This document shows positions 62,901 through 64,000 of a stretch of 64,000 bases of DNA, piece by piece. Numbering within the stretch: position 1 is the first letter of the stretch; the number at the start of each line of letters is the position of its first letter. The position numbers and the translations under genes are program-made. The DNA comes from Dichetophora obliterata. Lineage: Eukaryota > Arthropoda > Insecta > Diptera > Sciomyzidae. The notes under the pieces are model-generated. The model was not told the origin of the DNA. It worked only from the letters and a program-made list of their open reading frames with translations, and searched no databases. Location of the stretch: NCBI GenBank assembly GCA_963920525.1, contig OY986437.1, positions 54,731,830-54,795,829 of the forward strand. Direction: 5' to 3'.

Positions 62901-64000
62901 TCACTCATCTCTAGATGCAACCCAATTTTTAAAAAAATCAGCTCCAATCTTATTCCACTCTTCGCTTAGGATACTTTTTAATTAATCTTTAGTTGCCCAT
63001 CTCCGATACTACATTCTGGATCCAAGTTCATCCCATACATGTTCTATAACATTTAATTCGGGGCTCTATGATATTTTTATTACGACATTTGGACAATTAT
63101 CAAGTAAACAATTCTTTACCAAGAACGACGTATGTTTCAGGTCATTGTCTTGGTAAAACTCAAGATTGTCTGCAATTCCTAATTTACGCGCACTTTCTTT
63201 TGCGTGCGCCATGAGAATGTCAAGGAACATATTTTCGTCTAATATAAATTCAATGAAATTAAACCTTCCAACATCAGACGCAGCCCTAAACCATGACTGA
63301 TCCTCCACCATGCTTAACCGTATGTTTCAAATTTTTATTGCAAAATTCTTCATTCAGTTTTCGCCTCCCAGCTGAACCAAATAAATTAAATTAACTCTCA
63401 TCGGTAAACACAACCTGTAATAAATGTTTGTAGTTAAAAAGTGCTAAAAATCCCAATGTATTCTTATTTATTAACCTTGCTCCAGAATGAAAAGTCTTTG
63501 GTTATTTTCTCACGCACGAAATTGAGGCGTTGTTTTATATTTTTCTTGCTAATACATGCCTTTTTTCGTGCTATTCTTCCATTTAAACAATATTTTCTCA
63601 AAACTCTTCGAATTGTTTCTGAGTGTACACTCTTTTCCAAATTGAGTGACCAACATGACCGCTAGAATTGGTGCAGATAAAAATGGATATTTTTTAATTT
63701 AAAAATATACCTTTCATCTTTGGAGCTAAGTTTATTTTTAGCTACCGTACGTTCTTTATTGCATATTCTATTATCTTGTATATAACGCTTGATTATATCG
63801 TACAGTGTTGATTTACTTTTTAAGACAATTTGTGACATTTGTCGCTCGGATTTTCCTTCAAATAATGATATATCACGAGCTGCATTTCTGCCAGTGTTGA
63901 TTGATTTACTTTTCGATAAATGTTTATTGTTTATAGTTTTGCTTTTGACTGAAGTTATTCTAACTTGTAGACTTGTATTCCAACTTTTATAGACCACGTG
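62901..64000 (-). pseudogene. Tc1-like transposase pseudogene, runs off the window
   Basis: From the right edge the minus strand encodes a paired helix-turn-helix (SIN TGRNAARDISLFEGKSER; QIVLKSKSTLYDIIKRY), then SSKDERYIFKL. Shifted frames give ETIRRVLRKYCLNGRIARKK and ACISKKNIKQRLNFVREK. 63066-63311 then reads MVEDQSWFRAASDVGRFNFI, NLEFYQDNDLKHTS with the second catalytic aspartate, and on past a stop SPELNVIEHVWDEL with the catalytic glutamate kept. It ends WNKIGADFF with a stop at 62901. At least four frameshifts or stops. The 5' part and terminus lie at or beyond 64000. Confidence 0.82.

Overview
The window is eukaryotic, AT-rich, insect genomic DNA, most likely from a higher fly. A tephritid fruit fly is the best guess, from the vigilin protein architecture, a DD41D ('rosa'-type) mariner and tRNA-derived SINEs; the species cannot be fixed from the sequence alone. 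It holds one clearly recognisable host gene, the multi-KH RNA/ssDNA-binding protein vigilin (Drosophila Dp1/DDP1), on the + strand. Its five coding exons lie at 39930-44536 and splice to a 1301-residue protein with about 15 KH repeats. Two regions upstream may be its 5' end: a GC-richer, GAGA-containing stretch at 12.2-13.2 kb (possible promoter and first exon) and a 78-nt candidate noncoding exon at 18332-18409. If they are, a roughly 21-kb intron full of transposons separates the 5' end from the coding exons.

Layout: 0.6-1.8 kb pogo-like nonautonomous element; 2.3-4.8 kb inverted-repeat composite with a TTA-flanked MITE and repeat blocks; 5.0-5.2 kb small membrane-protein ORF; 5.8-9.5 kb decayed hAT transposon with a second hAT-type element inside it; 10.6-11.1 kb Tc1 remnant; 12.2-13.2 kb candidate promoter; 15.3-15.9 kb SINE inside a MITE; 16.8-18.1 kb decayed LINE; 20.9-23.3 kb nested pair of hAT-type MITEs; 24.1 kb short MITE with perfect target duplication; 26.5-27.8 kb DD41D mariner; 29.5-30.0 kb piggyBac fragment; 30.8-31.7 kb Tc1 remnant; 33.5-34.0 kb LINE RNase-H-side tail; 35.1-39.0 kb LINE reverse transcriptase whose 3' end is split by a P-like element that holds a MITE that holds a SINE; 39.0-39.4 kb long foldback; 39.9-44.5 kb vigilin; 46.6-51.1 kb five-level nest with two THAP-domain exons; 53.5 kb second SINE type; 55.2-57.3 kb long inverted repeat; 58.1-58.5 kb short P-like element; 59.4-60.7 and 62.9-64.0 kb two more Tc1-like transposase remnants.

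No transposase or reverse transcriptase reading frame here is intact, so these are relics. Where the recurrent 8-bp, 3-bp or TA target duplications survive, they fix element boundaries to the base and let insertion order be read. No bacterial-type operon, CRISPR array, rRNA or functional tRNA gene was seen. The most unusual features are the P-superfamily-like elements carrying a THAP first exon in a five-deep nest, and the P-like insertion whose removal restores the stop codon of a LINE ORF.
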